Part shown: one piece after another, positions 56,845 to 64,000 of the stretch
Position numbering within the stretch: position 1 is the stretch's first letter
Layout: the number at the start of each line of letters is the position of its first letter
From: JACVRW01 sp035650215
GTDB lineage: Bacteria; Actinomycetota; Thermoleophilia; Solirubrobacterales; Thermoleophilaceae
Direction of reading: 5' to 3'
Assembly (NCBI GenBank): GCA_035650215.1
Contig: DASRIC010000008.1
Span: 1 to 64,000 of the forward strand
Length of the DNA stretch: 64,000 bases
Program-made: the position numbers and the translations under genes
The notes under the pieces: model-generated
Seen by the model: the letters and a program-made list of their open reading frames with translations, nothing else
Database searches by the model: none
Told to the model about the DNA's origin: nothing

Positions 56845-56976
56845 ACCTCGAATTCGAGGTCAGCGAGGGCGCGGGGACCGAGGAGACCAAGGACGCAGGC
56901 CCGAAGGCGTGCTAAGCACGCCGAGGGCCGAGGACGCAGGTATCCGATGGTCATCCGCGTCATTCGCTGACCTCGA
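56845..56976. repeat. Nested inverted repeats between MCO and ZIP genes
   Basis: TTCGAGGTCAGCGA (56852-56865) is repeated in inverted orientation at 56963-56976, the latter being the codons for the last residues of the multicopper oxidase. Inside lie the palindrome CCTCGAATTCGAGG (56845-56858), a hairpin GGCGTGC-TAA-GCACGCC (56905-56921) and two copies of GGACGCAGG. The whole 124-bp gap between stop and start is thus occupied by symmetric sequence. It could be a transcript-processing or repetitive palindromic element; only one copy is seen here. Confidence 0.55.
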
Positions 56977-57997
56977 AGAAGCCCATCCAGCCGAGCTCCG
57001 CGAACTCTGAGACGTGGGCGTGGAACATGTACTTGCCCGTGTACGGGAAGCGCAGCTCGAGGATCCCTCGCTCGCCCTGCCCGAGCACCACCGTGTCGGT
57101 GAAGTCGCGCGGCTCGAGGCGCGTGCCGGTCGGGTAGTAGTCGAAGAAGTTGGCGTGGACGTGGAACGAGTTGACGAAGTCGAACTCGAGCAGGTTCACC
57201 AGATAGATCCGCACCAGCTCACCGCGCTTGACCTGCACGGGCCGGTGCAGGTACTCGAACGCCACGGTATTGACCGCGTAGACCTCGTTGGCGCGGTCGA
57301 AGTTCGTGTCGAAGCCGTTCATCACCATCACCAGCTCGTCCGCCGGCGGGCGGCCGTCCTTCGGGTCGATCACGAAGGCGCCGTACAGCCCCTTGGCGAT
57401 GTGCTCGGCCAGCGGGGTCGAGTGGCAGTGATAGAGGTGCAGGCCGAACGGCGTGGCGTCGAACTCGTAGACGGTCGAGCGGCCGGGCTGGATGTTCCCG
57501 GCCCCCAGGCCCGGAACGCCGTCCATCGCCGCGCGGTGGATCCCGTGGAAGTGGATCGTGTGCGGGTGCTGCGACCCGTTCGTGAAGCGGATCCGCAGCC
57601 GCTCGCCCTCGCGCGCGCGGAAGGTGGGACCCGGGATGCGGCCGTTGTACATCCAGGCGAGGTACTTCACGCCCGGAGCCACCTCGATCTCCTTCTCCTC
57701 GGCCACCACGTCCCACTCGCGCACGCCGCCGACCAGCCGGCCCTCGTCGAAGTCGCGCAGGATCTCCTGCGGGTCGAAGCCGTTGACGTTCGAGTCGACC
57801 TTGCCCATCGCGCCCAGGTGGTCCGCGGCGCGGTGCGAGCGCAGGTCGCGCGCCATCTCCTCGGCGGCGCTCGCAGTGCCGGTGCCGTGAAGGGGCCCGT
57901 GCGGCACCAGCTCGTGGAGCACCGGCAGGGTGGCGCCGGCCGCTGCCGCTCCGCCGAGCAGCCGCCGGCGAGAGAGTTTGCTGTCGCTGAGACTCAT
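56960..57997 (-). CDS. Two-domain multicopper oxidase
   Basis: A 345-residue exported enzyme: twin-arginine signal SRRRLLGG (residues 9-16) then two cupredoxin domains. All four His-x-His motifs of the trinuclear copper site are present (H149/H151, H190/H192, H279/H281, H326/H328). The type 1 site is in domain 1 only: C191 and H199, with Leu (L204) where the axial Met would be, which usually raises the redox potential. Length and layout match two-domain laccase-like or nitrite-reductase-like proteins. The start is ATG 57997 (MSLSDSK) because upstream codons precede the Tat motif. A role in metal (Mn/Fe/Cu) oxidation with the ZIP transporter and DtxR is inferred from context. Confidence 0.88.
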   Translation of the reverse strand: MSLSDSKLSRRRLLGGAAAAGATLPVLHELVPHGPLHGTGTASAAEEMARDLRSHRAADHLGAMGKVDSNVNGFDPQEILRDFDEGRLVGGVREWDVVAEEKEIEVAPGVKYLAWMYNGRIPGPTFRAREGERLRIRFTNGSQHPHTIHFHGIHRAAMDGVPGLGAGNIQPGRSTVYEFDATPFGLHLYHCHSTPLAEHIAKGLYGAFVIDPKDGRPPADELVMVMNGFDTNFDRANEVYAVNTVAFEYLHRPVQVKRGELVRIYLVNLLEFDFVNSFHVHANFFDYYPTGTRLEPRDFTDTVVLGQGERGILELRFPYTGKYMFHAHVSEFAELGWMGFFEVSE

Positions 57998-58021
57998 TGT
58001 TCTGCTATCGGCAAGATCAAG

Positions 58022-58037
58022 TTTAGTCTTGACTAAA
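58022..58037. promoter_or_regulatory. Probable DtxR/MntR-family operator
   Basis: Perfect palindrome TTTAGTC-TT-GACTAAA, 25 bp upstream of the multicopper oxidase start (57997) and 15 bp upstream of the divergent ygfZ-like start (58052). AT-rich in a GC-rich genome. Ownership by the DtxR-like gene 3 kb away in the same operon is inferred. Confidence 0.7.
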
Positions 58038-58051
58038 AGTATCATGGGGTC

Positions 58052-58948
58052 GTGATCGCGACCAGTGAGTACGAACTGCTCACCGAATCGGTGGGCGCCG
58101 TCGATCGATCGGAGCGCGCCAAGTTCCTAGTGCGCGGCGGCGAGGCGGTGGAATTCCTCCAGGGCCAGGTGTCGAACGACGTGGAGGCGCTCGCCCCCGG
58201 GAGCGGCTGCTACGCCACGATCCTCAGCCACAAGGGCAAGCTCCGCACCGACCTGCGGATCCTCCGCGGCGAGGACTTCCTCCTGCTGGACACCGAGGCC
58301 ATCGGCCACGCGGTGGTCCAGCACCTGCTCCAGACCTACGCGCTCGGGCGCGACGTCCGGTTCGAGGACGTGACCGGCTCGCGCGCTCTGGTGTCGCTGA
58401 TCGGCCCGGGCGCCAGGGAGGCGCTCGACGCGGCCCCGCCGGGCGATGAGAACGCCTGGGTCGAGGGCGAGCACGGCATGTACGTGGCCACCGCGCTGGG
58501 GGTCGACGTGATCGGCGAGCCCGGCCTCGAGCTGGGCGTCGAGCCGGTCTCCGAGGAGGCCGCCGAGTGCGTGCGCATCGAGTCCGGGCGGCCGCGCCTC
58601 GGCTACGACATGGATGCGGAAACGATGCCCCAGGAGGCGGGCATCAACGAGCGCGCCGTGAGCTTCACCAAGGGCTGCTACGTGGGCCAGGAGACCGTGG
58701 CCCGGCTCCACTACCGCGGCAAGCCCAACCGGCACCTGCGCGGCCTGCGGCTCTCGGAGCCCGCCGAGCGAGGCGAGGAGATCGTGCTCGGGGAGAAGCC
58801 CGTGGGCCGGCTCGGCTCGGTGTGCATCTCACCGCGGCTCGGGCCGCTCGCGCTGGCGCTCGTGCGGCGCGAGGCCGAGCCCGGCGCGAGCGTGCTGGTG
58901 GGGGGCGCGGCCGCTGAGGTGGTCGAGCTGCCCTTCGCCGATGGCTGA
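58052..58948 (+). CDS. ygfZ: YgfZ/GcvT-like folate-binding protein
   Basis: A 298-residue protein of the YgfZ family, involved in Fe-S cluster enzyme maintenance and tRNA modification via tetrahydrofolate. The signature KGCYVGQETVARLHYRGK contains the conserved Cys (C209). VEFLQGQVSNDVEALAPGSGCYATILSHKGKL is the GcvT-like substrate pocket opening and FLLLDTEAIGHAVVQHLLQTYALGRDV the second half. GTG start; the divergent palindrome at 58022-58037 might also control it. It overlaps the downstream acyltransferase gene by 8 bp. Confidence 0.9.
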   Translation: MIATSEYELLTESVGAVDRSERAKFLVRGGEAVEFLQGQVSNDVEALAPGSGCYATILSHKGKLRTDLRILRGEDFLLLDTEAIGHAVVQHLLQTYALGRDVRFEDVTGSRALVSLIGPGAREALDAAPPGDENAWVEGEHGMYVATALGVDVIGEPGLELGVEPVSEEAAECVRIESGRPRLGYDMDAETMPQEAGINERAVSFTKGCYVGQETVARLHYRGKPNRHLRGLRLSEPAERGEEIVLGEKPVGRLGSVCISPRLGPLALALVRREAEPGASVLVGGAAAEVVELPFADG

Positions 58949-59966
58949 GCCGCGCGCGCCGCGCAGCCGCCACGGCCTCTCGAGCGAGAGCCCGCTCGTG
59001 GGCGGCGCGATCGCCGTGGACAGCGGCGCCGGCGCCGAGGAGCCGCGCCCGCGCGCGCCCGACTGGGATCCGCACGAGGGCGAGCTCGACCTCCCGCGCG
59101 AGCCGCCGCACGCCACTGGCGACGACAGCGCGGCACCCGACCTGCGCCAGCTGCGCTCGCTCGTCCCGGCTGCCGAGCCCGGGCGCGAGCTCGACGACTG
59201 GGGCCGCTCCCAGCGCGTCTTCGACCTCGTGGAGCCGCTGCTCGACTTCTACTACCGCCACTGGTTCCGCGTGGAGGTCGAGGGGATCGAGAACGTGCCC
59301 TCCGACGGCGGCGCGCTGATCGTGTCGAACCATTCGGGAGCGCTCCCGCCGGACGCGCCGATGATCATGCAGGCGATTCGTCACGAGCACCCCTCGCCGC
59401 GACCGGTCTACATGCTCGGCGAGCACTGGTTCAAGGGCTACCCGGGCGTGGGGATGCTCGCCAACAAGATCGGCCTCGTGGCCGCACACCCGGCCAACGC
59501 GCAGCGCCTGCTGCGCGACGAGCGGCGGCTCGCGCTCGTGTTCCCCGAGGGCCAGAAGGGCTCGCGCAAGGTCTTCTGGCAGCGCTACCGGCTGCGGCGC
59601 TTCGGGCGCGGCGGCTTCGTTCGCACGGCCATCCGCGCGGGGGTGCCGATCGTGCCGGCGGCGGTCGTGGGAGCCGAGGAGGCGATGCCGATCTTCGCCC
59701 ACGTGCCTCTGCTCCAGCGCCTGACCGGGCTGATCTACTTCCCGGTGAACCACGCCTTTCCGCACTTCGGCGTGGCCGCCGGGCTCATGTACCTGCCGGC
59801 CAAGTTCAGGATCCGCTTCCTGGAGCCCGTCGACCTGTCCGGCTACGGGCCCGAGGACGCCGACGACGTGGCGCTCGTTCAGCGGCTCGCCGAAGACATC
59901 CGCGCCCGCGTGCAGGCCGAGGTCGACGAGCTCGTAGCTTCGCGCGGGTCGGTCTGGTTCGGGTAG
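58941..59966 (+). CDS. Lysophospholipid-type acyltransferase (PlsC family)
   Basis: A 341-residue acyltransferase with an extra 85-residue N-terminal region rich in acidic/basic residues and no TM helix. Core motifs: SNHSGALPPDAPMIMQAI, in which the catalytic His131 and Asp138 are separated by six residues instead of the usual four, and LVFPEGQKGSRK (FPEG 201-204) for glycerol-phosphate binding. The spacing deviation is found in a hemolysin/DAGAT-like subgroup. Likely acylates glycerophospholipids. The ATG is inside the ygfZ end (8-bp overlap), so coupled translation is expected. Confidence 0.85.
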   Translation: MAEPRAPRSRHGLSSESPLVGGAIAVDSGAGAEEPRPRAPDWDPHEGELDLPREPPHATGDDSAAPDLRQLRSLVPAAEPGRELDDWGRSQRVFDLVEPLLDFYYRHWFRVEVEGIENVPSDGGALIVSNHSGALPPDAPMIMQAIRHEHPSPRPVYMLGEHWFKGYPGVGMLANKIGLVAAHPANAQRLLRDERRLALVFPEGQKGSRKVFWQRYRLRRFGRGGFVRTAIRAGVPIVPAAVVGAEEAMPIFAHVPLLQRLTGLIYFPVNHAFPHFGVAAGLMYLPAKFRIRFLEPVDLSGYGPEDADDVALVQRLAEDIRARVQAEVDELVASRGSVWFG

Positions 59967-59978
59967 GTTCTCCCGACC

Positions 59979-60401
59979 GTGGGGACGAGGGTGAGGCTCC
60001 TGGCGTCGACCGCCGTCGCGGCGGCCCTGCTCGTGGCCGGGTGCGGCGACGAGGACTTCGAGAACGACCCGCGCCCGCCCGTGCCGGTCGCGCTCACGGG
60101 CGTGATCCAGGACGACAAGGTCACGGTCTCGCCCGACGAGATCGGCGCGGGCCCGATCTCGATCACGATCTCGAACCAGACCAACGCCCCGCGCACGATC
60201 ACCCTCGAGGGCGTGGACGTGACGGAGCGGGTGGGCCCGGTGGACCCGCTCGCCACGGCCACCATCCAGCGCACCCTCGCGCCCGGCTCCTACGAGGTGC
60301 GAGCCGGCAGCAGGCGCGCCCTGCGCAAGGAGATCGCGCCGGCCGTGCTCGCCATCGGCAAGGAGCGCAAGCCCTCGAACAACGACCTGATGCTGCCCTA
60401 G
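59979..60401 (+). CDS. Secreted lipoprotein, unknown
   Basis: A 140-residue lipoprotein: GTG start, signal LASTAVAAALLVAGC with the lipobox Cys about residue 22, followed by an acidic linker and an Ig/beta-sandwich-like domain (GVIQDDKVTVSPDEIGAGPISITISNQTNAPRTI). The pattern resembles cupredoxin-like or FixH-like small periplasmic domains but no copper ligands are seen. It sits 12 bp after the acyltransferase gene and converges on the coiled-coil nuclease-like gene, overlapping by 4 bp. Confidence 0.75.
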   Translation: MGTRVRLLASTAVAAALLVAGCGDEDFENDPRPPVPVALTGVIQDDKVTVSPDEIGAGPISITISNQTNAPRTITLEGVDVTERVGPVDPLATATIQRTLAPGSYEVRAGSRRALRKEIAPAVLAIGKERKPSNNDLMLP

Positions 60402-61732
60402 AAACCGAGCTGCTCGTCAGCGTCGGATTCGGGCTGCGGCTCGGCAGCCGGCATCTCGCCGGGGCGCACCAGCAGGTCGATCTCCTCCAGGTGGGCGCGC
60501 ACGCGATCGCCCATCGAGGCCACGAGGTCGTAGGCGTTCTGGATGCCCGTCTTGGCCCCCGTTAGCTGCTGCTTGATCTTGCGCTCCTCGACGAGCGCTC
60601 CGAGTGCCCGCTCGATCGTGTCCCGCAGGGCGCCGGCGTCGATGCCGTCGCCGTCCGCGCGCTTCATCAGCACCCGCGCGCGGGCGAGTCGGTAGGCCAG
60701 GTCGAGCGACAGCGAGGACCCCGCGTCGGGGTCGAACGCCACCACCAGCTTGTCGCCGTTGTACTCGCGGAGCGCCTGGAGCGACGCCGGCAGCTCCTCG
60801 TCGGTGGGCACCACCAGCACGCCGAACTCGGCCCTGCGCTCGGCCATCGCGGCGTCGAGCTCGGCGAGCGCCTTGGGCCGCGACAGCCGCCGGTCCTTGG
60901 CCTCGAACACCACGCGGCCACGGGGTGGGCCGCCGGCGGCGTCGAGCGCCACCACCACGTCGCCCACCTTCCCGGTGGCCTCCTTCAGGTCGCCCACGGC
61001 CTCGGCCACGTCGCCCTGGACGCTTGCCAGCTGGTCGAGGGCGTCGGCCACGCCCTCCTCGAACGTGCGCCCCTTGGCGGCGCCCCGCTCGCGCTCGACC
61101 TCGAGCTCGTCGAGTTTCTCTCGCTCGAGCCGCAGTGCCTGCACCTGCTTCTCGAGCTCGGCCATCTGGCGTAGCAGCGCCTGCTGGCTCTCGTTCTGGC
61201 GCTGGTCGGCTGCCTTCAACACGCGGATCGTGCCCGCCTTGAAGTCGGCGAGCGGATTGCTCCCCTCGGCGGAGGAGAACTGCTTCATGAGGTCCTCGCG
61301 CGAGCGCGCCATCGTCTCCTGCACCAGCTCCCGCACACGGTTCTGCACGGACGCGGAGCTGCCGTCCGAGAACAGCTTCTCGAGCTCCTTGGCGAGATGG
61401 CCGTTGTCCGGCCCGAAGACCTCCTCGACGCGGTCGTTGAAGTACTCGGCCACCGTGCGGGCGCGCTCGGTGAACTGCGTGTTCAGCTCCGTGGCGGCGC
61501 GCTCGAACTCGGTCTTCACGAACTCCGCGTTGGCGCCGGCCTGCTCGCGGTCCAGCACGCGGGCGCCGATCTCCACGGCGTCGCGCACCACCTTCGCGGC
61601 GTCGTCGCCGTTCTGCTCGCGCTCGCGCACGAGCCTGACGGCGCACTCGTCCTCGACCACGAGGCCGTCGATCGTCAGGCGATCCCCGACCGTGCGGATC
61701 TGTGCGGCTCTCAGTGGTGTCGCGGCTTCCAT
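60398..61732 (-). CDS. Coiled-coil protein with PD-(D/E)XK nuclease-like core
   Basis: 444 residues. The N-terminal 215 residues are mainly long helical coiled coil (for example QALLRQMAELEKQVQALRLE), followed by a restriction-endonuclease-like core: GRTFEEGVADAL (E226), the beta hairpin VGDVVVALD (D258) and VVFEAKDRR (E277, K279), matching the E/D-(D/E)xK arrangement of PD-(D/E)XK enzymes such as DUF2130 proteins. LGVLVVPTDEELP follows as the next strand. The catalytic residues are intact, so nuclease activity is plausible. ATG at 61732 (MEAATPLRAAQ). Single gene; not part of a recognisable restriction system. Confidence 0.75.
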   Translation of the reverse strand: MEAATPLRAAQIRTVGDRLTIDGLVVEDECAVRLVREREQNGDDAAKVVRDAVEIGARVLDREQAGANAEFVKTEFERAATELNTQFTERARTVAEYFNDRVEEVFGPDNGHLAKELEKLFSDGSSASVQNRVRELVQETMARSREDLMKQFSSAEGSNPLADFKAGTIRVLKAADQRQNESQQALLRQMAELEKQVQALRLEREKLDELEVERERGAAKGRTFEEGVADALDQLASVQGDVAEAVGDLKEATGKVGDVVVALDAAGGPPRGRVVFEAKDRRLSRPKALAELDAAMAERRAEFGVLVVPTDEELPASLQALREYNGDKLVVAFDPDAGSSLSLDLAYRLARARVLMKRADGDGIDAGALRDTIERALGALVEERKIKQQLTGAKTGIQNAYDLVASMGDRVRAHLEEIDLLVRPGEMPAAEPQPESDADEQLGF

Positions 61733-61811
61733 CGTTCTCGCTGCTCCTCGTACCTCCTGTCGCACGGTAGGGGCCGGACCTGACGGAATGGAGATCGCCG
61801 TATGCAATACT

Positions 61812-61827
61812 TGCTTGCGTGCAAGCA
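61812..61827. promoter_or_regulatory. MarR operator overlapping the marR-like start
   Basis: Perfect palindrome TGCTTGC-GT-GCAAGCA that includes the GTG start at 61819. Another TTGC/ATGCAATAC element lies just upstream. Typical for autorepression by a MarR dimer. Confidence 0.75.
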
Positions 61828-62286
61828 TCTTCCTCGATTCCGGGCGCCGATCCGGCCGTCGACGCGGTCGCCCTCGACCTCGGCGTCCTGCTCAAGCACC
61901 TGATGCGCTCCACCAACCGAGACTTCTTCCACGCGCTCGAGCGGGCGGGAATCTCCTTCTCCCAGGTCAAGTGCCTCGGCCTGCTGGCAGACGCCGAGGC
62001 GCCGCTCGCGCTCGGCGAGCTGGCCGACGAGCTGGGCCTCTCCCTGCCAGCGGTCAGCCGCGCCGTGGACGGGCTCGTTCAGCGCGGCGAGATCAAACGC
62101 GAGGAGCACCTGCGCGACCGCCGTTCGAAGATCGTGAGCGTGACCCCTCGCGGGCGGCGCACGTTCGAGGACCTGATGGCCGTGCGGCTGGCGGGGCTCC
62201 GGCGCATGCTCGCGCAGCTCGAGCCCGCCGAGCTGGACGCCCTCGGCGCGAGCGTCGGGCCCGTGGTCAGGAGGCTCGGCCTATGA
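61819..62286 (+). CDS. MarR family transcriptional regulator
   Basis: A 155-residue winged-helix regulator. DNA-binding part: ISFSQVKCLGLLADAEAPLALGELADELGLSLPAVSRAVDGLVQRGEIKREEHLRDRRSKIVSVTPRGRRTF; the wing contains DRRSK. The N-terminal helix LGVLLKHLMRSTNRDFFHALER forms the dimer. GTG start inside its own operator palindrome. The stop overlaps the downstream drug-exporter start (ATGA), so it is the regulator of that pump. C41-like Cys (VKCLG) may sense oxidants or electrophiles (inference). Confidence 0.9.
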   Translation: MQASSSIPGADPAVDAVALDLGVLLKHLMRSTNRDFFHALERAGISFSQVKCLGLLADAEAPLALGELADELGLSLPAVSRAVDGLVQRGEIKREEHLRDRRSKIVSVTPRGRRTFEDLMAVRLAGLRRMLAQLEPAELDALGASVGPVVRRLGL

Positions 62287-63833
62287 CCGAGCGCATCCGC
62301 CTAAACGAGGACAACCGGCGCTGGTGGACGCTCGCCGCCATGTGCTTCGCCCTGTTCATGATCATGCTCGACAACACGGTCGTGAACGTGGCCCTGCCGT
62401 CGATCCAGGAGGATCTCGGCGCCACGCTGTCCGGCCTCGAGTGGACGGTCAACGCCTACACGCTCACCTTTGCGGTCCTGCTCGTGACCGGCGGCCGGCT
62501 CGGCGACATCTTCGGCCGCCGCCGCATGTTCCTCTCCGGCGTGGTCGTGTTCGCGGTCTCGAGCGCCGCGATCGGGCTTGCCCCCGGCGAGGCCTGGCTC
62601 GTTGCGGGCCGCGCCATCCAGGGCGTGGGCGCGGCGTTCATGATGCCCGCCACGCTGTCGATCATCACAAACGCCTTCCCGCCCGAGGAGCGCGGCAAGG
62701 CGATCGGCACCTGGGCCGGGGTCTCGGCGCTGGCGCTTGCGATCGGTCCGGTGGTCGGCGGCGTGCTCGCCGAGTACGTGTCCTGGCGGGCGATCTTCTT
62801 CCTGAACCTCCCGGTGGCCGCGGGCGCCGTGGCGGTCACGCTGTTCGCGACGCTCGAGTCGCGCGACGAGACCACCCGCCACCGCATCGACTGGATCGGC
62901 ATCGGGTCGCTCTCGATCGGCCTGACGGCGCTCGTGCTCGCGCTCGTCGAGGGGAACGCCTGGGGCTGGAGCTCGCCCGAGATCGTGAGCCTGCTCACGC
63001 TCGCCGCCGTGGGCCTGGTGGGCTTCCTCTTCCTCGAGCCCCGCGTGCGCGAGCCGATGGTCGACTTCCACTACTTCCGCTCGAAGACCTTCCTGGGCGC
63101 GAACATCGTCGCCTTCATCGTCTCCTTCTCGATGCTGGCGGTGTTCTTCTTTATCGCCCTCTACATGCAGAACATCCTCGGCTACACCGCGGTCGAGGCC
63201 GGCGTGCGCTTCCTCCCCTCCACCCTGATGATCGTGCTGATAGCCCCGCTCGCCGGGCGGCTAACGGACCGCGTCGGGCCGCGACCGCTGATGGTCACCG
63301 GGCTCACCCTCACCACCATCGCGCTGTTCCTCCAGACAAGGATCGACGTGCACACCGGCTACGAGCTGCTGCTCCCGTCGTTCATGGTCATGGGCATCGG
63401 GATCGCGCTCGTGATGTCGCCAATGTCCACGGCTGCCATGAACTCCGTGAGCGCCGACAAGGCGGGCGTGGCGTCCGGGGTGCTGTCGATGAGCCGGATG
63501 GTGGGCGGCACCTTCGGCGTGGCCGCGATCGGCGCCCTCTTCCAGCACCTGGCCAGGAACGATCTCGAGAGCAGCCTCGCGGGCGTGGGCGCGGCGGAGC
63601 GCGACCGCATCGTCGAGAACCTTGGCTCGGGCGCCGACGGCGGCCTCTCGCCCCAGGCGGCGACCGCCGCGCACGACGCCTTCATCCACGCGCTGTCGAG
63701 CGGGATGTGGCTCTCGGCGGCCGTTTCGGCCACCGGCGCCGTGGTCGCGTTCTTCCTGATCTCGCCCAAGCTGGCGCCGCGGCCCGACCCGGCGCGGCGG
63801 CCGGATGCCGCCGCAGAGGTGGCTGGCGCGTAG
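62283..63833 (+). CDS. EmrB/QacA-type MFS drug exporter
   Basis: A 516-residue DHA2 (14-TM) major facilitator. Motifs: LFMIMLDNTVVNVALPSIQEDL in helix 1, NAYTLTFAVLLVTGGRLGDIFGRRRMF (motif A), the motif C region GPVVGGVLAEYVSWRAIFFLNLP, and GMNSVSADKAGVASGVLSMSRMVGGTFGVA-like C-terminal elements. It exports hydrophobic compounds with protons. ATGA overlap with the marR-like gene and the upstream palindrome indicate substrate-induced derepression. The C-terminal Ala/Pro-rich tail is dispensable. Confidence 0.93.
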   Translation: MTERIRLNEDNRRWWTLAAMCFALFMIMLDNTVVNVALPSIQEDLGATLSGLEWTVNAYTLTFAVLLVTGGRLGDIFGRRRMFLSGVVVFAVSSAAIGLAPGEAWLVAGRAIQGVGAAFMMPATLSIITNAFPPEERGKAIGTWAGVSALALAIGPVVGGVLAEYVSWRAIFFLNLPVAAGAVAVTLFATLESRDETTRHRIDWIGIGSLSIGLTALVLALVEGNAWGWSSPEIVSLLTLAAVGLVGFLFLEPRVREPMVDFHYFRSKTFLGANIVAFIVSFSMLAVFFFIALYMQNILGYTAVEAGVRFLPSTLMIVLIAPLAGRLTDRVGPRPLMVTGLTLTTIALFLQTRIDVHTGYELLLPSFMVMGIGIALVMSPMSTAAMNSVSADKAGVASGVLSMSRMVGGTFGVAAIGALFQHLARNDLESSLAGVGAAERDRIVENLGSGADGGLSPQAATAAHDAFIHALSSGMWLSAAVSATGAVVAFFLISPKLAPRPDPARRPDAAAEVAGA

Positions 63834-63850
63834 GTAGTCTCTCGGCCCTC

Positions 63851-64000
63851 ATGGCCGTGGACGTGAGCAAGGTCACCGAGCTCGAGGTCGAGCCCGGCAC
63901 GCTGCCCGAGACGATGGCGGCCTGGGTGATCCGCGAGGAGCGCCTGGGCGAGCCGCGCGACGCCTTCCAGCTCGAGGAGATCGAGGTCCCCGAGCCGGGA
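63851..64000 (+). CDS. ccr: Probable crotonyl-CoA carboxylase/reductase, N-terminal fragment
   Basis: Only the first 50 codons are in the window: MAVDVSKVTELEVEPGTLPE then TMAAWVIREERLGEPRDAF and QLEEIEVPEPG. The VIREERxGEPxxAFQxEEIEVPEPG phrase is characteristic of the N-terminus of zinc-free MDR-type crotonyl-CoA carboxylase/reductases of the ethylmalonyl-CoA pathway, as I recall it from actinobacterial sequences. A general alcohol dehydrogenase of the MDR superfamily cannot be excluded until the rest is seen. Runs off the window end; ATG 63851 is 17 bp after the MFS stop. Confidence 0.65.
   Translation, partial: MAVDVSKVTELEVEPGTLPETMAAWVIREERLGEPRDAFQLEEIEVPEPG

Noticed and set aside
56845..56976. 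CRISPR-like array
   Set aside because: Only two short direct repeats and inverted arms; no regularly spaced repeats. No CRISPR array or cas gene is seen anywhere in the window.

Overview
This is a very GC-rich window with dense, often overlapping genes, TGATG/GTGA/ATGA stop-start junctions, LexA boxes of the GAAC-N4-GTTC type and a complete gene set for the deazaflavin cofactor F420. Together these indicate an actinobacterium. Gene content (fused FbiC, families of secreted LVIVD-repeat proteins, CopC-CopD fusions) best fits the class Thermoleophilia (Solirubrobacterales-like); that placement is inference from familiarity with such genomes, not a computed result.

Layout. 0-11.4 kb: two tandem LuxR-type response regulators (the first cut by the window edge), a glutamate-cysteine ligase family enzyme, a secreted VanX-like dipeptidase, then small soluble stress or housekeeping genes. 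These include YceI next to a TetR gene with twin operators, two separate ArsR-SRPBCC modules each with a perfect inverted repeat over the regulator start codon, and a VapBC toxin-antitoxin pair. 11.5-17 kb: five tRNA genes (Pro-GGG, Gly-TCC, Trp-CCA, Leu-TAG, Leu-CAA). Between them lies a decayed stretch with four broken reading frames, including an HNH-type and a LAGLIDADG-type nuclease gene. Each nuclease gene has a LexA box abutting its start codon. 17-22.4 kb: a degenerate M28-like membrane protein and a coupled TetR-MFS-acetoacetyl-CoA synthetase operon opposite a cupin gene.

22.4-34.3 kb: a copper/secretion block. A YcnI-like protein, a CopC-CopD-YtkA-like fusion and a membrane protein form an operon, followed by five paralogous secreted LVIVD-repeat beta-propellers. 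All five propellers keep four histidines and one glutamate at corresponding positions, four share a C-terminal tail, and those four genes each end with a similar GC-rich hairpin. This is the best candidate for an undescribed system here. 34.3-46.2 kb: acyl-CoA carboxylase beta subunit, a large FN3-like secreted protein, a second CopC-CopD, enoyl-CoA hydratase, a possible small RNA, MFS and DASS transporters, HMG-CoA-lyase-like and SDR enzymes.

46.3-54.3 kb: F420 biosynthesis. An SDR gene abuts cofD-cofC-cofE (cofE apparently starts at CTG), and the two-domain fbiC with mmsA runs on the opposite strand, so all steps from Fo synthesis to polyglutamylation are encoded within 6.2 kb. 54.3-58.1 kb: a metal-homeostasis unit (two-domain multicopper oxidase, ZIP transporter, DtxR-like repressor) behind a perfect TTTAGTC-TT-GACTAAA operator. 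58.1-64 kb: YgfZ-like protein, acyltransferase, lipoprotein, a coiled-coil protein with a PD-(D/E)XK-like core, an autoregulated MarR-EmrB-type pair, and the first 50 codons of a probable crotonyl-CoA carboxylase/reductase.
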